Assembly (NCBI GenBank): GCA_963970005.1
Contig: CAXAMN010006624.1
Coordinates: forward strand, 138,285-202,284
DNA: 64,000 nucleotides
Reading direction: 5' to 3'
DNA from: Durusdinium trenchii
Taxonomy: Eukaryota; Sar; Dinophyceae; Suessiales; Symbiodiniaceae
Shown: piece by piece, positions 13,305 to 23,400 of the stretch
How the letters are laid out: every line of letters starts with the position of its first letter
How positions within the stretch are numbered: the first letter of the stretch is position 1
Position numbers and translations under genes: made by a program
The notes under the pieces: model-generated
Told to the model about the DNA's origin: nothing
The model's input: only the letters and a program-made list of their open reading frames with translations
Databases searched by the model: none

Positions 13305-13422
13305 GAGGCTTGCAAAGCATGCTCCCACTGCTGCCCTTTGTCCAAACAGCTGATGGTCGAGTTGTAGCTGATCTCGTTGCGTTGAACTTGCTTGGAGGGC
13401 ATATCGTTGAAGAGGTGCAATC
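13305..13422 (-). CDS. PPR-motif exon
   Basis: It reads 'LHLFNDMPSKQVQRNEISYN', then 'STISCLDKGQQWEHALQA'. It includes the second helix of one motif and the whole first helix of the next. The acceptor is TTTCCAG. The left end is uncertain because no GT follows closely. Confidence 0.72.
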
Positions 13423-14894
13423 CTGGAAAGTCCAATTGCAACGAACAAAACAACTGCATGGTTCTTTCAAGTATTAATGATGAAGGAAAGTTACATACCT
13501 ACCTCCAGCACAATTGTTTATTTGGTTAGATAATGTCTCCTTTGCAAATGAAAGCTGAAGAAGGGGCCACCTCCACTTCCACCCATGTTTGAATCAAGGG
13601 TGTATATCTGGGGGAATGACGGGAACCTTCCAGGGGCTTGCTTAGTCTTGAACCCTTCCTTGAAGAGAGGATGTTTTACCCTCCACAGTCAGGCCACTTA
13701 AGATCTCATTTATACCAGCTGCTTCCAAGGGGTCAGCAATGGACAACCTGGTATCGATGGAATGTTGAGCGAGCGAATTCAAGGATGGATTTTCACAAAC
13801 ACATCCCAAGCTTGGCCAGGCTCATATCCTCTCACGCACCTCATCATTTGACCAGTTTCTACAAGATCCAGGCACCAACTGTGTCAAAATATGGGCTCAG
13901 GTCAAATCCTTTCGCAGGGCTATTCCCCGGCTCAGCTCCGGGGCGCAACAGTCTGACCAACAGTTGAGTTGCCGATAGGGCAGTGGGGCAAAAACAGGGA
14001 GGCTCCTGGTTGACCCGTGAAAATGAACAAATGCCATGATCCCTACGGAACAGATGGGGCCCTGGGAAGGTCATCAGATTTCTCTCTTGGCAGGTCGGAA
14101 TCCAAGGCCATTCCGCATGGGAGGGTAGACCAGGGAGGACACAGGCACAATCCCTTCACGAAACACATATATACCTCGACCTGGATCTTGAAAGGGCCTA
14201 ATTTGTTGGTCCGATGCATTGTGAAACAGGGCTCAAAGATGCCGTTTCAGGGGTTGCAAACATGTGCCCCAAATCCATGGAGGAAAAAAGAAACAATTTG
14301 GATGCTGAATATCCAGGAAACATGTTAACCTCTCCACCAGCAGGTGCAATGTCGGGGTGCCGAACTTGGTGCAATGTCGGGTGCCCAACTGGGTGCACAT
14401 GCTTCATTATCCACTCACTTAGGGACTAAAAACAATTAAAAACATCTAACAACCACCCCTTTGTGACTCCTGGCAGTTCTTTCTTCCTGTTTCTTCTGTT
14501 TCTTCTGTTTGAACCGTTTCCCTGCTTCATCCTGGAGGGTCTAAACCCAACATCAGAAATCCACCAGTCACCTTTCACATCATGTGTTTCGCACACCCAA
14601 ACCTTTCTCCGCCACCGATCAGTCCCAGTTCTGGGGGCCATCCTGGCCTAACAGGTGGTGAACCTGGGCACCAGGAAACACCTCGACTGGATGGTATAGG
14701 GCACTTGTGGATCTCCATTGGACACCACTTTCAAGGACCAGGGCCTGCCGGGGGGGCAGTGATTCAATGCATCCTGGTGCTCTCAAGATTCTCAAGATAC
14801 GCGCAGTCGCTCGTCCAGAAATCAGGAAACCGTTTCGCCCAAGTCCCCCGCTTTTCCCCTCATGATCACCAAAGGCTCCATACTCCCAGCCTGT

Positions 14895-14949
14895 ACCCCT
14901 TGTACAGGCACTGATAGCTGCACTGCAGCTGAAGACGTTCGGCTGAATC
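14895..14949 (-). CDS. PPR-motif exon
   Basis: It reads 'IQPNVFSCSAAISACTRG', bounded by GCGAG and GTACAGG. The matching second helix is not in the next exon I could place (15140-15212 lies upstream), so an exon may be missing between this one and 13422. Confidence 0.68.
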
Positions 14950-15139
14950 CTCGCAAGGAGTTGCGCAGTCGCGAGTGGACTGAGCCACATGTTCTCTTGT
15001 TGGTGCAAGAGGGCTCCGTTTTGGATTTCCGGTTTCGGTTCACTGCCTGAAATGTGGGTGGTTTGCCAGGGGGTCTATCCCTACCTTCTCTTTCGGATGT
15101 GCTTTCTTTGAGCCCATCCAGGACAAGGAAATCTCGCCC

Positions 15140-15212
15140 GTCTCCTTGGCATCTCGATCAGCTCGGCAGCCACTTGCCATTGGGACACCCGCCCGCAAGC
15201 GGCAATGGCAGC
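15140..15212 (-). CDS. PPR-motif exon
   Basis: It reads 'AAIAACGRVSQWQVAAELIE' after a CCTCAG acceptor, a clear first and second helix. The donor is uncertain (GA in CAAGGAGACGG, or an earlier GT). There is no start codon, so the frame is easily missed. Confidence 0.66.
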
Positions 15213-16028
15213 CTGAGGTGGTTTGGACCCGAAGACGTCTTTGGCCTCCAGTTCACACCCCCATGGAAAATGGACATTGACTGTGACATGACCCTATTAA
15301 GTTATAAGCAAAGGCACAACCTGTAGCTATTTTCTGAGGTCACGAATTGAGACTCCAGGTAGCCACCTTAGTTAAAACATGGGAGTTACAAATTTGTATA
15401 TGGAGGGGCTCCACATACAACATGTAATTATCGACGGACAGGTCGGAAGGGGACCCTCCCTGAAACAACAATCATGGAGGTGAAAAACGGCCTGCTGTTG
15501 GCAAAAGGAAAAACGCCTTCCTTTTTGATGGGGCCATGTTCAGTTGCATGTTTGTTGGAGGGAAATCAGGAATAAGGTCAGAATATATTGTCATGATTTT
15601 GAGATCGACACCTCGAAAACAATCAAATACAATTTAAAGAATTGGTGAATCACTTGTAGCCACAAAGCCCTTGATGAAGGGATGTCATTAATTCACCTCT
15701 CCCTTGGAGGCTAAGTGCCAAACAACCCTCCGTGGGTCCTGTCTCAACCAGTCCGCTGATGCATTTGCTTTTCAACTCTTGACTGCGCAGTCCGGTGTCA
15801 CGTCTGTGTTACTCTTGTTGGGTGCGACCGTCCTCCCGTCCGTCCGTCCGAACTTCCGGTGCCTCCGTCCGTCCTCGCCCAGGGACGGTCAGAAGTTGAG
15901 GCGACCCCGTCTCGACCGTCTCTGCGTCACCTGCGAACCGAAGCCGCGGCGGCGATCGGGGCCGATCGGAGCCGGTGAAGATCGGAGCTTGGGCAAGCCA
16001 AGGCAATCAATAGTATAGGGACTTGATC

Positions 16029-16193
16029 CCTTCAAATCACGTAACAGAAGTTTGGCCATGAAGCAACCAAGTGCTTCCAGTGTTTTCATGTGCTTTGCTC
16101 CAAGTGCTCGGAATGCCAAGTGACAAATCTCCAGAAGGCGTGGGACCAACTCGGGCTTCTTCTTCACGAGGGCATGCAGTAGCTCACTTCTAT
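16029..16193 (-). CDS. Helical-repeat exon (HEAT/TPR-like), not PPR
   Basis: The frame reads 'SELLHALVKKKPELVPRLLE', then 'ICHLAFRALGAKHMKTLEAL' and 'GCFMAKLLLRDLKG'. This is strongly amphipathic, and 'RALGAKHMKTLEALG' resembles the 'LGxxHxxTL' turn of kinesin-light-chain-type TPRs. The acceptor is CATAG or the nearby GTGAG, and the donor is near GTCCC. Together with the exon at 16983-17089 it probably belongs to one helical-repeat protein. No closer family can be named. Confidence 0.5.
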
Positions 16194-16982
16194 GAGACAT
16201 GGGCAGGCCAGGCACAATGGAGCCTTTGTCCGGTGGAGTTACACTCCAAACCATCATGGACGGAGATGAAAGGCACTGGGGTCTTCCATGTTTCTCTAGG
16301 ATAAGGGAGTCCTGGTCAGCTTCCATATGTGCTGGAGGGAGGGTACACCTATAAGAGACTTTCCAAAGTGCTCACATACCTCTTGAGAAATCTCTTTCAT
16401 GTTGAAGCACTCCTATAGAAGAGACTAATTTTTGGCCCAACACCAATCACATTCTGTTCAATCACGTGACAGGGTGCATAAAGTGACAGTTCGTACCCCG
16501 GAAACTGGGTACAAGTGTCTGTTTTAGAGGGTCATTTACCATTTTCCAGGTTAAGAAATGCAGGGTCTACTAGGTAGATGTGAATTTTCTGTTGCTAGGG
16601 GTCCCTTGTTCGGATGAGCTCCAAGCGAGAACAAACATGCCAACAAACCTGGAGAAAAGATCATATTTGTTTTTCTTAAAACATTCAAAACTGAATCAAC
16701 AGGGGCCTGCAAGACCAATCACTGCATGGCTCCATGTTCTTTTGACATACTAATTTATTGCGTGGTTTAGTCTTTTGGTGCCGTGTTTGGTTCTGAATAT
16801 CTATGAACCAATGTGAAACACTTGTATTATAAGAATCCTTCTTGTGTTCCTCAATTCAGGGCTTGTCTAGGAGATCGCAAATACAATCTGCAGTCGTAGA
16901 TCTTTCCCTCGAGTCAATCAAAGAAGGCTTGGCAATCAAACACAACCAAAAATGATTTGCTTTGCAGATCAATGATCCTTAC

Positions 16983-17089
16983 CATCCAGAATAAACTGGC
17001 CAGGGCACGCAATCGCTCCCGGGTAAGCTCGGACGGCGCACTCAGGCATGAGATGACCTCATGACGAAGAAGTGTTTGTAAATGCGTCG
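16983..17089 (-). CDS. Helical exon, unknown protein
   Basis: It reads 'ATHLQTLLRHEVISCLSAPS', then 'ELTRERLRALASLFWM', followed by a good GTAAGG donor. The acceptor is GCACAG. A second frame across 17042-17386 also looks protein-like ('VMKALVDRSGRVSSRP', 'GIPFQQMPLWYDAQRR') but overlaps out of frame, so both cannot be translated as drawn. The first has the better splice signals. Confidence 0.45.
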
Positions 17090-17311
17090 CTGTGCATCAT
17101 ACCACAAAGGCATCTGTTGAAATGGAATACCGCCGACAGTGAAAGACGCGAACTCCGAATCAACGTCATCCGTGGTAGATTTGGACGAATACCATCTGCA
17201 TATCTGCACCATGGGAAAAAGACCCACGTTCACCTTCACAGATGTTGAAGGGGTTGCAGGTCGACTGGAGACCCGTCCAGACCTGTCCACAAGTGCTTTC
17301 ATGACCTTCAA

Positions 17312-18644
17312 CACCCGAGAGCAATGATGAAAACCATGATAAAACGTTAGATCTGTTTTCTTCCAAACACTCCGTGTACGTAGCATGAGCTAGTTAAAAT
17401 CTTAACAGGCTCACGGGTTGCACATGGTTGACATGCCCATCGGGTAAGAGCTGCCGCCAAAGAGATGTCATTTGTCTTTATCTAATCAGTGAAATACGCT
17501 TTGTCACAGCACATCCGATGTATACATATATATATAGATATATACATATTTAGATAGAATTCAAACCCCACCGTGCATGAAAGTTGCAAACAAACTTCAT
17601 TTCACTGGGGAAGCTCCAGGCTAAGATGCTCTCCTGATGCTTTTCTTGTGTTTTGCATTATTTATCATGAATGTGAGTGACACATCAATACATGCATGTG
17701 ACGTCAATTCACGGCCATCTCCCCTAGATGGGGAGGAGTGGCAATGTTGCTGGCAAAAAATGAGAACATGACATACACAAATAGGTGTTGATATGTGTTA
17801 ATCAATTACTTTTCAGAAGTCTTGCAAACGTCTTCACAACGAGGCTATCACAGAAACTCCAAATTGATTCATGAACAACTGGATTCTTCCTAGAATCGGG
17901 AGGAACATGGACTTTCAGTCAGTGCGGGCTATATAGTTAATGAGGGATACAACAAAAACAAACTTCAAGACTCACTCGGAGTTGAGTGAGCCTTCAGGAC
18001 AATTATCGATCCGACCGTGCTGCCGAGAAGCAGCCCGGACCAATTCCCGTGGCCGTAGCATGGGGAATCCATGGAGGATGAAACCAGGTGCTTGTGCAAA
18101 ACAGCTTGGCTGCGATCACCAACCTATCACACGTACCCGGACTCCAAATATCGAGTCCATTGACATCGGACTCCCAAACCAGTCCGATGTTTCTCTACCA
18201 AAGCCACGTCGTTTTCGACGCGTGCACACGTTTTCGGAGAGGTCCGGTCGAACAGGTCGAGTCAGGGTCAGCCCGGTTCGCACCGAGCGGCTTTTGCTCG
18301 GATTTGGCACTAACCAGGGTACCACTTCAGAATTGAAGTACTTTGTGTTGCTTTTGTATGGTTGAGCTGGTTTTGTCTCAAATCCTCAGTAAAAGCATGG
18401 TTGTTTGGTAAAACACATGTCAGTCATGCTTGTTGGAATATCAGTGGGGCTAGATCCTTCGGTGCTATGAATCCAAAACACTGCCAACAACGGAAGCTGG
18501 CACTCTCTCTCCCAGTGCAACAACTCTTCGGTGGAAACAAATAAACAAGGGAAGCTGAACACCAAATGGTTCTCTCGGCAGTGGGAGGAGGTCAAGAGCC
18601 ATCGTTCGAACCACACCAGGTCAGCTCTCGCCCCCTCGGCCGAA
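17312..18644. other. Non-coding, AT-richer stretch
   Basis: No motif-bearing exon was seen. It contains a TA/TACA microsatellite at 17521-17555 and an AT-rich segment to about 17960. A plus-strand frame at 17940-18365 shows no recognisable protein. Confidence 0.5.
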
Positions 18645-18708
18645 AAGCTCGCGCCCGTCGCATGTTTTGAACTCACGCATGAGTTCCAGCAACTGCAAGG
18701 CTCCTCGC
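18645..18708 (-). CDS. PPR-motif exon, second helix
   Basis: It reads 'GALQLLELMREFKTCDGREL', the second helix of a PPR motif, after CCCAG. It would follow the exon at 19473-19544, whose motif stops at 'QWHLA'. The exact join is not resolved; several AGs are possible. Confidence 0.55.
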
Positions 18709-18721
18709 CTGGGCGACTCGA

Positions 18722-18757
18722 AGACCGTTCCAGACCGTTCCAGACCGTTCCAGACCA
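18722..18757. repeat. 10-bp tandem repeat
   Basis: The unit AGACCGTTCC occurs three times in a row plus a partial copy, just upstream of the PPR exon at 18645-18708. Confidence 0.9.
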
Positions 18758-18845
18758 GCGCAGGAGGCTTTTGGGGTGGAGGTCCCGAAGAGAACTGACA
18801 TGGGACTGCCCAAGGTTCGTGGGGGGGTATGATGACTTGCCAACC

Positions 18846-18932
18846 CAAACCTTACATGGGACTGGCCTATACCTATACATTGAGGTGGTTTGAGGGGGTC
18901 AATATAGGCATATATTCCATACATGGAGTGCT
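18846..18932. repeat. Palindromic MITE-like element, family B
   Basis: Two arms read towards each other around a core of the type CATTGAGGTGGTTTGAGGG. The arms contain CCTATAC..TACATTGA and TCAATATAGGCATATA. The same core is found at 42054, 44654, 54791 and 59945. Confidence 0.6.
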
Positions 18933-19472
18933 TGGGTCAGGACAAAAAAGAACACACATGCATGGAGAAAACAACAGCATCGAAGTTGCACCGATGGTCG
19001 AAGACATTGGACGGAAGTTCTCGAGATCCACGTCCAGCACATCACCCGCGAAAGGGAGGGTGGCAGTGGATCCATAAGAAATGTTACCCTTCAGTTGCCA
19101 CCTAGAAAAAATGGCACATGACGCATCATGGCCCCAAACAACAAACAGGAATGGGGGCCCATTTTCGGAGGTACGAACAGCTCTTACAGGGACCGCCAAG
19201 TGGCAGGCAATTGACTTGTGGGCCAACTGGGCACCAATTTTTCAGGGGAACAGTCCGACATGCTCGGTGCCAGCCTGCAGGGGATGAAAGGCCTTGGTGG
19301 CTTAGCTAAGTCCACTGTCGAAGCCATGGTCCCGGAAAGTTCGTGGGGAGGAAAACACCCCTGGGACATCTCCAGTGGCATCCGTTCTGAACGCCCTCGC
19401 ATCAGACGAAGCGGGCGACGCCAGGGCGACGCCCCCAGCAACAGCAGCTGGAGCCAAAGGCAAAACTTCCAC

Positions 19473-19544
19473 CGGCAAGATGCCATTGATTCCCTTTCTC
19501 GCATGCACTGATTGCTGCACTGAAGCTCACTTCGTTAGGTACCA
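19473..19544 (-). CDS. PPR-motif exon
   Basis: It reads 'VPNEVSFSAAISACEKGNQW' then 'HLA', the archetypal dinoflagellate PPR first helix. The acceptor is GTGGAG and the donor GTGGAAG. It is the rightmost (most 5') PPR exon of cluster A that I could find. Confidence 0.75.
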
Positions 19545-20334
19545 CTCCACGGGCAATCCTGAGCCCACGAGTTAGCCCAGTCCGGCACAATTGAAACAGG
19601 TCAAGAAGCGGAAAACCGGACGAGTTCCTTCTGTCGGATGAAGTGACATTGGGCAAGCCGTTGAACATGACCTCTAGATGCCATAATCAAACTTTCTACA
19701 GTACCTGGAAGGGGTCTAGGGTATCTGTCACCTATTTGCGGAATATGAGATCGTTGATAGAGGAAGAAAAGCAAACTCCAAATCCGCAAAACCGTTAAAC
19801 AGTTAAACCCTACTAAACTGGTCATCGGAGGTTTGCTCAACATAGTCACAGGACACTAGTGCCACTTTATCCCTAGGGATCCCAAACACACGCTCAGGCG
19901 ATGATTCACAATGTATTCCTTTGTGATCAGGTTTCAGGGATGGTTTTGCACCGAGACAGTGCTCACAAGAAACGGGAAAACCACATTCCAGAAACTCCCT
20001 TCCACCAGCCCAAGCACAGGCCTCACTCGTAGTGCATGGTTGTTTTCCTTTGCGATGCCATAGCTACGCATTCACTGAAGCAAGAATATTTGGCCATCCT
20101 TGGGTATCCAAATAGTTTATTGGTAGAATTTAAGTGAAAGTTTTGGTACTAGCACCCCTGATGGCTCCCCAAGTGAAACATGGCATGAATTAGTCATCGT
20201 CACTGCAGAAGGCATCCCAATGAGCAAGGTTCTGGTGATTCTTTTGCCTGAGCAGGGTCGACAAATATAATCTAAAGCACATAAAGAACACATGGTGGAT
20301 ATCAAAACATAAAGAACACATAAAGAGCACATAC
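19545..20334. other. Spacer between cluster A and the giant gene
   Basis: No exon was seen. A minus-strand frame continues the last giant-gene exon to a stop near 20117, so a 3' untranslated region may lie here. No polyadenylation signal can be assigned, because dinoflagellates lack a clear consensus. Confidence 0.4.
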
Positions 20335-20483
20335 AGGCTTGCCAGGTCCACCAAATGACCCCATGTAAAACCGCTTCAAAGCGATATGTTCCACTTTGGA
20401 GTTGTTGGCGGATCTGCAAACAATGGACATGCGTCCTATGAAGTCCTCCGGTTTGTAACCACTGAAGAACCGGGCGTTGTAAC
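20335..20483 (-). CDS. Giant gene: C-terminal exon
   Basis: After an AGCTCAG acceptor it reads 'YNARFFSGYKPEDFIGRMSI', then 'VCRSANNSKVEHIALKRFYM'. The donor is GTATGTGC after 'GKP', or the frame may run to a stop further left. From memory, related proteins end with a similar 'NPRF..EDFVGK' block after the transposase-like core. The long CTC/CAC-rich sequence to the left is out of frame. Confidence 0.62.
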
Positions 20484-23400
20484 CTGAGCTGGTGGTGGAA
20501 GTCTTGGCCCCTGCGATCTAGGAACCACTTAGGGGTCTTCAAAATGGTTTTAAAAATTCTTCTGAAGGTTTATGTGGATCCACAGGGAGCTATAGTTTTT
20601 GTAGAGGACACCGCAAAAAGTGGCACCCCAAGAATGGGTTCACATTAAACGAAGAAAGCACCAAGTCATTCCAAATTGGGCCACGCAGCACTCCAAGTAT
20701 TGTTGGAAAGCTAGCTCCTGCCAAGCCTTGCTACTAGCTGGATGGCAAAACAGAAAGAGATAACATGTTCTTTCCCAACAGACCCAAAACAGTTATCTTT
20801 AAACAAGGAACATGCAATTTGGGTCTGCTCGGGAAAAGCAGCTCACCAGCTTGCACCGCCATGTTGGACAAGATTGCATAGCTAACAAGGCACTTTTCCG
20901 AGGTATCCAATAAATCTTGGGCCTCCTCTTCTGTCAAATACCTCGGGAGAAGCTCTGCCTTGCGGTGCCATTCAGCTGCATAGAACCTTAATCCCAAGTC
21001 AAGACACCACTCTTCAGCCCCCGAAGCACTGCTCAGAAATAAAAACAATGCTGGGTATTAAACATGTTCTAATGACCCATAAGTCACACGTATCTGTGCT
21101 AGTTCAATCAAAGCAGCGCAACCGACGCCAAGAGAGGCAACCATTTGTCGTGGGGGTCAGCCTTTGCAAACTCAATCGTTTCCTCGCATAGCCAGGCCAC
21201 CACACATCTCGCCTCAGCGTGAGGCCCGACATGTAAACAAATTAGAAAAAACCACACACCCTTTTAGGCATCCACAAACTTTCTCAGAATGTGTTTGTGG
21301 ATATTGGCCACCCGTAGTCAAAAGGAGCCTACATAGCATATCATATATACCATCCAACACTTTGGCTGGAGGACACCCTCTAGGGATCCCCACACCTCTT
21401 CCCATGAGGTCAAACACCACAATTAACAACCTTAGGCTAGGAGGCCTTATCACCTAGTTTTCCCAGGTCTTTGTGCACATCTGGATTGTTGCATATTAAT
21501 GCCAAGGGTTGTCAAACAAAAAAACTCAACTATGAATAGGGCCTAGATGCGTTCCAGGCCTTGGCCTGGAGTTCAGGCCAGGGATGCTGCTTGGACTTAA
21601 GTCGCCACGGCTTCAGCTTCGGCATGGAATGCCTCAGACTTCACAGATGAAGTAGTACATCACATCAATGTTTCATGTAACATGTGTTGGGCTTTTCGGT
21701 AAGCAGTGTGAGCTTGTAGAAGGCAGTTTGTCAGAAGACATGCACCCCCTGAACACAAACCACTTGTTAAATCAAATCAGGTGAAGTGCTGAACTTTGTG
21801 TGTGCGAGCCCATGACCGGAAGGAGTCATAGCATATGAGAAGCCTGTCCGATTCACTAAGGCCAAATCCACCAAACACATTGTACTCCAAGAGTTTTTTC
21901 AGGATAGACCCACATATCCATAAGTCAGCACCCAAGTTGATCGTATGCATGCCATCCCATTTCACCATCTCCATCTTGAAAGATGGTAAGCGGAGTAGTG
22001 GGCCTTGGCTGGCAATGTCAGCAAATCCACAAGGCCTGTTTGCACCATGCAGAAAATGCAGGTAAACAACAAAAGAAACTAATACAACCTATTCTGTTCA
22101 ATGAACCAAGTGTCTTTGCACACCTCTCTTGACACATTCCTGCAGAAAGCTCTCCGTGCTGTGGCGGAACTTGCTGTGTAGCAATCCTGGGGCCTCAAAG
22201 TATTTGGGCGCAGTGGCCCTGCAACAGTGGCATATCTCATTGCAAAGGTAATACTTCTGGAGCTGTAGCCACTCCTTGCACATGAAAACTCTGCTTTGGA
22301 AAGTATTATCTCTTAGACCACCCTAGGGATCCAAGTACCTTCTCAGAAGGTGATTGGAGGCACTGTTATGTAGATTTGGAGGGTCCAAGTACCTTATCCC
22401 TAGGGATCCAAGTACCTTCTCAGGTGCTTGGACCCTCCAAACCCATAACAGTGCCTCCAATCACCTTCTGAGAAGGTACTTGGATCCCTAGCTTCTGAGA
22501 AGGTACTTGGATCCCTAGGGTGGTCTAAACAATGAAAGTAAAGATTCTTTGTGGGAAAACGATTGAAATCAAGCAGAGGAATCTTTTTGCCATTTCCAAT
22601 CTCCGCGGATTTCAGTAACTGCATATCGAACTGCAGGTTTGCCAGCTTCTATGGTCACCCCATCATAGTACAAACCATGAAGCGACTGCACAACCTGAGC
22701 CACAGCCATGGATGGGAAGTGTTGATTTTGGCAACGTGTTCCTGCTCCTTGGCCTTTTTTGGCCGTGAGAAGTGGTTGGGGGAAATCAGGAACCAAACTC
22801 ACATTTTATATAAAATGTGACTAGGCCACTGCATCCAGGAGTGCGTGGACTGTTTGCCAGCCAGCATTGATTTCCTAGCTGGAAGTGAGGGACCCCTGAA
22901 CCAACATGTAGGAATACACAATCTTCAACTGGGGTTTAAACAAAAAGTTAAACACCTTTTGGTCAAGAATCAGTCCGACAAAGACATAGAGGATAGCAGC
23001 ACTCAATACTGTTCTTTCTCGGGTCAACCACACAGCCGCAAGCTATCAGCAAGATCTCTTCCCCATTTTCCCGGAATTCAGCTTCATCACCCCACAGCCA
23101 TATTGGTACGTGTTGTTGCTCCGGGCTGATTTGTGCTAAAGGTGATCCTCGACTGGCAAGATGCTGCCAGTACTCTTTGACCTCCCTCTCATCAACTTTG
23201 GGCCAATCTGAGACCACATTATGAGGCAATACCAGTGGATGCTTCCTTCCAGGGGAGGCAAATGCCTAAATTCAAAAACCATTGCTAGTGAAAACTTTGT
23301 GGGTTCCCTAGCCGTCCTGATTTCCACACCGTTGATCCCGCGAGTTGTTTGTAGGGGCACGTCGATCCAATCAATCTCTACCTCCAGGGCCCAGGAACCC

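Larger units (their letters stand above)
1..19544 (-). other. PPR exon cluster A
   Basis: This is a run of about fifteen short minus-strand segments, each reading as part or all of one PPR motif. PPR proteins are helical-repeat RNA binders that usually act in plastids or mitochondria, and dinoflagellates carry large numbers of them. Typical segments start right after an AG, carry 'Y/F-S-A-A-I-S-A-C-E-K-G-x-x-W' followed by 'A-L-x-L-F/L', and end near GT, GC or GA. Introns run from about 0.2 to 3.3 kb. I cannot tell whether this is one large gene or several. It runs off the left edge. Two non-PPR exons at 16-17 kb interrupt it. Confidence 0.7.
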
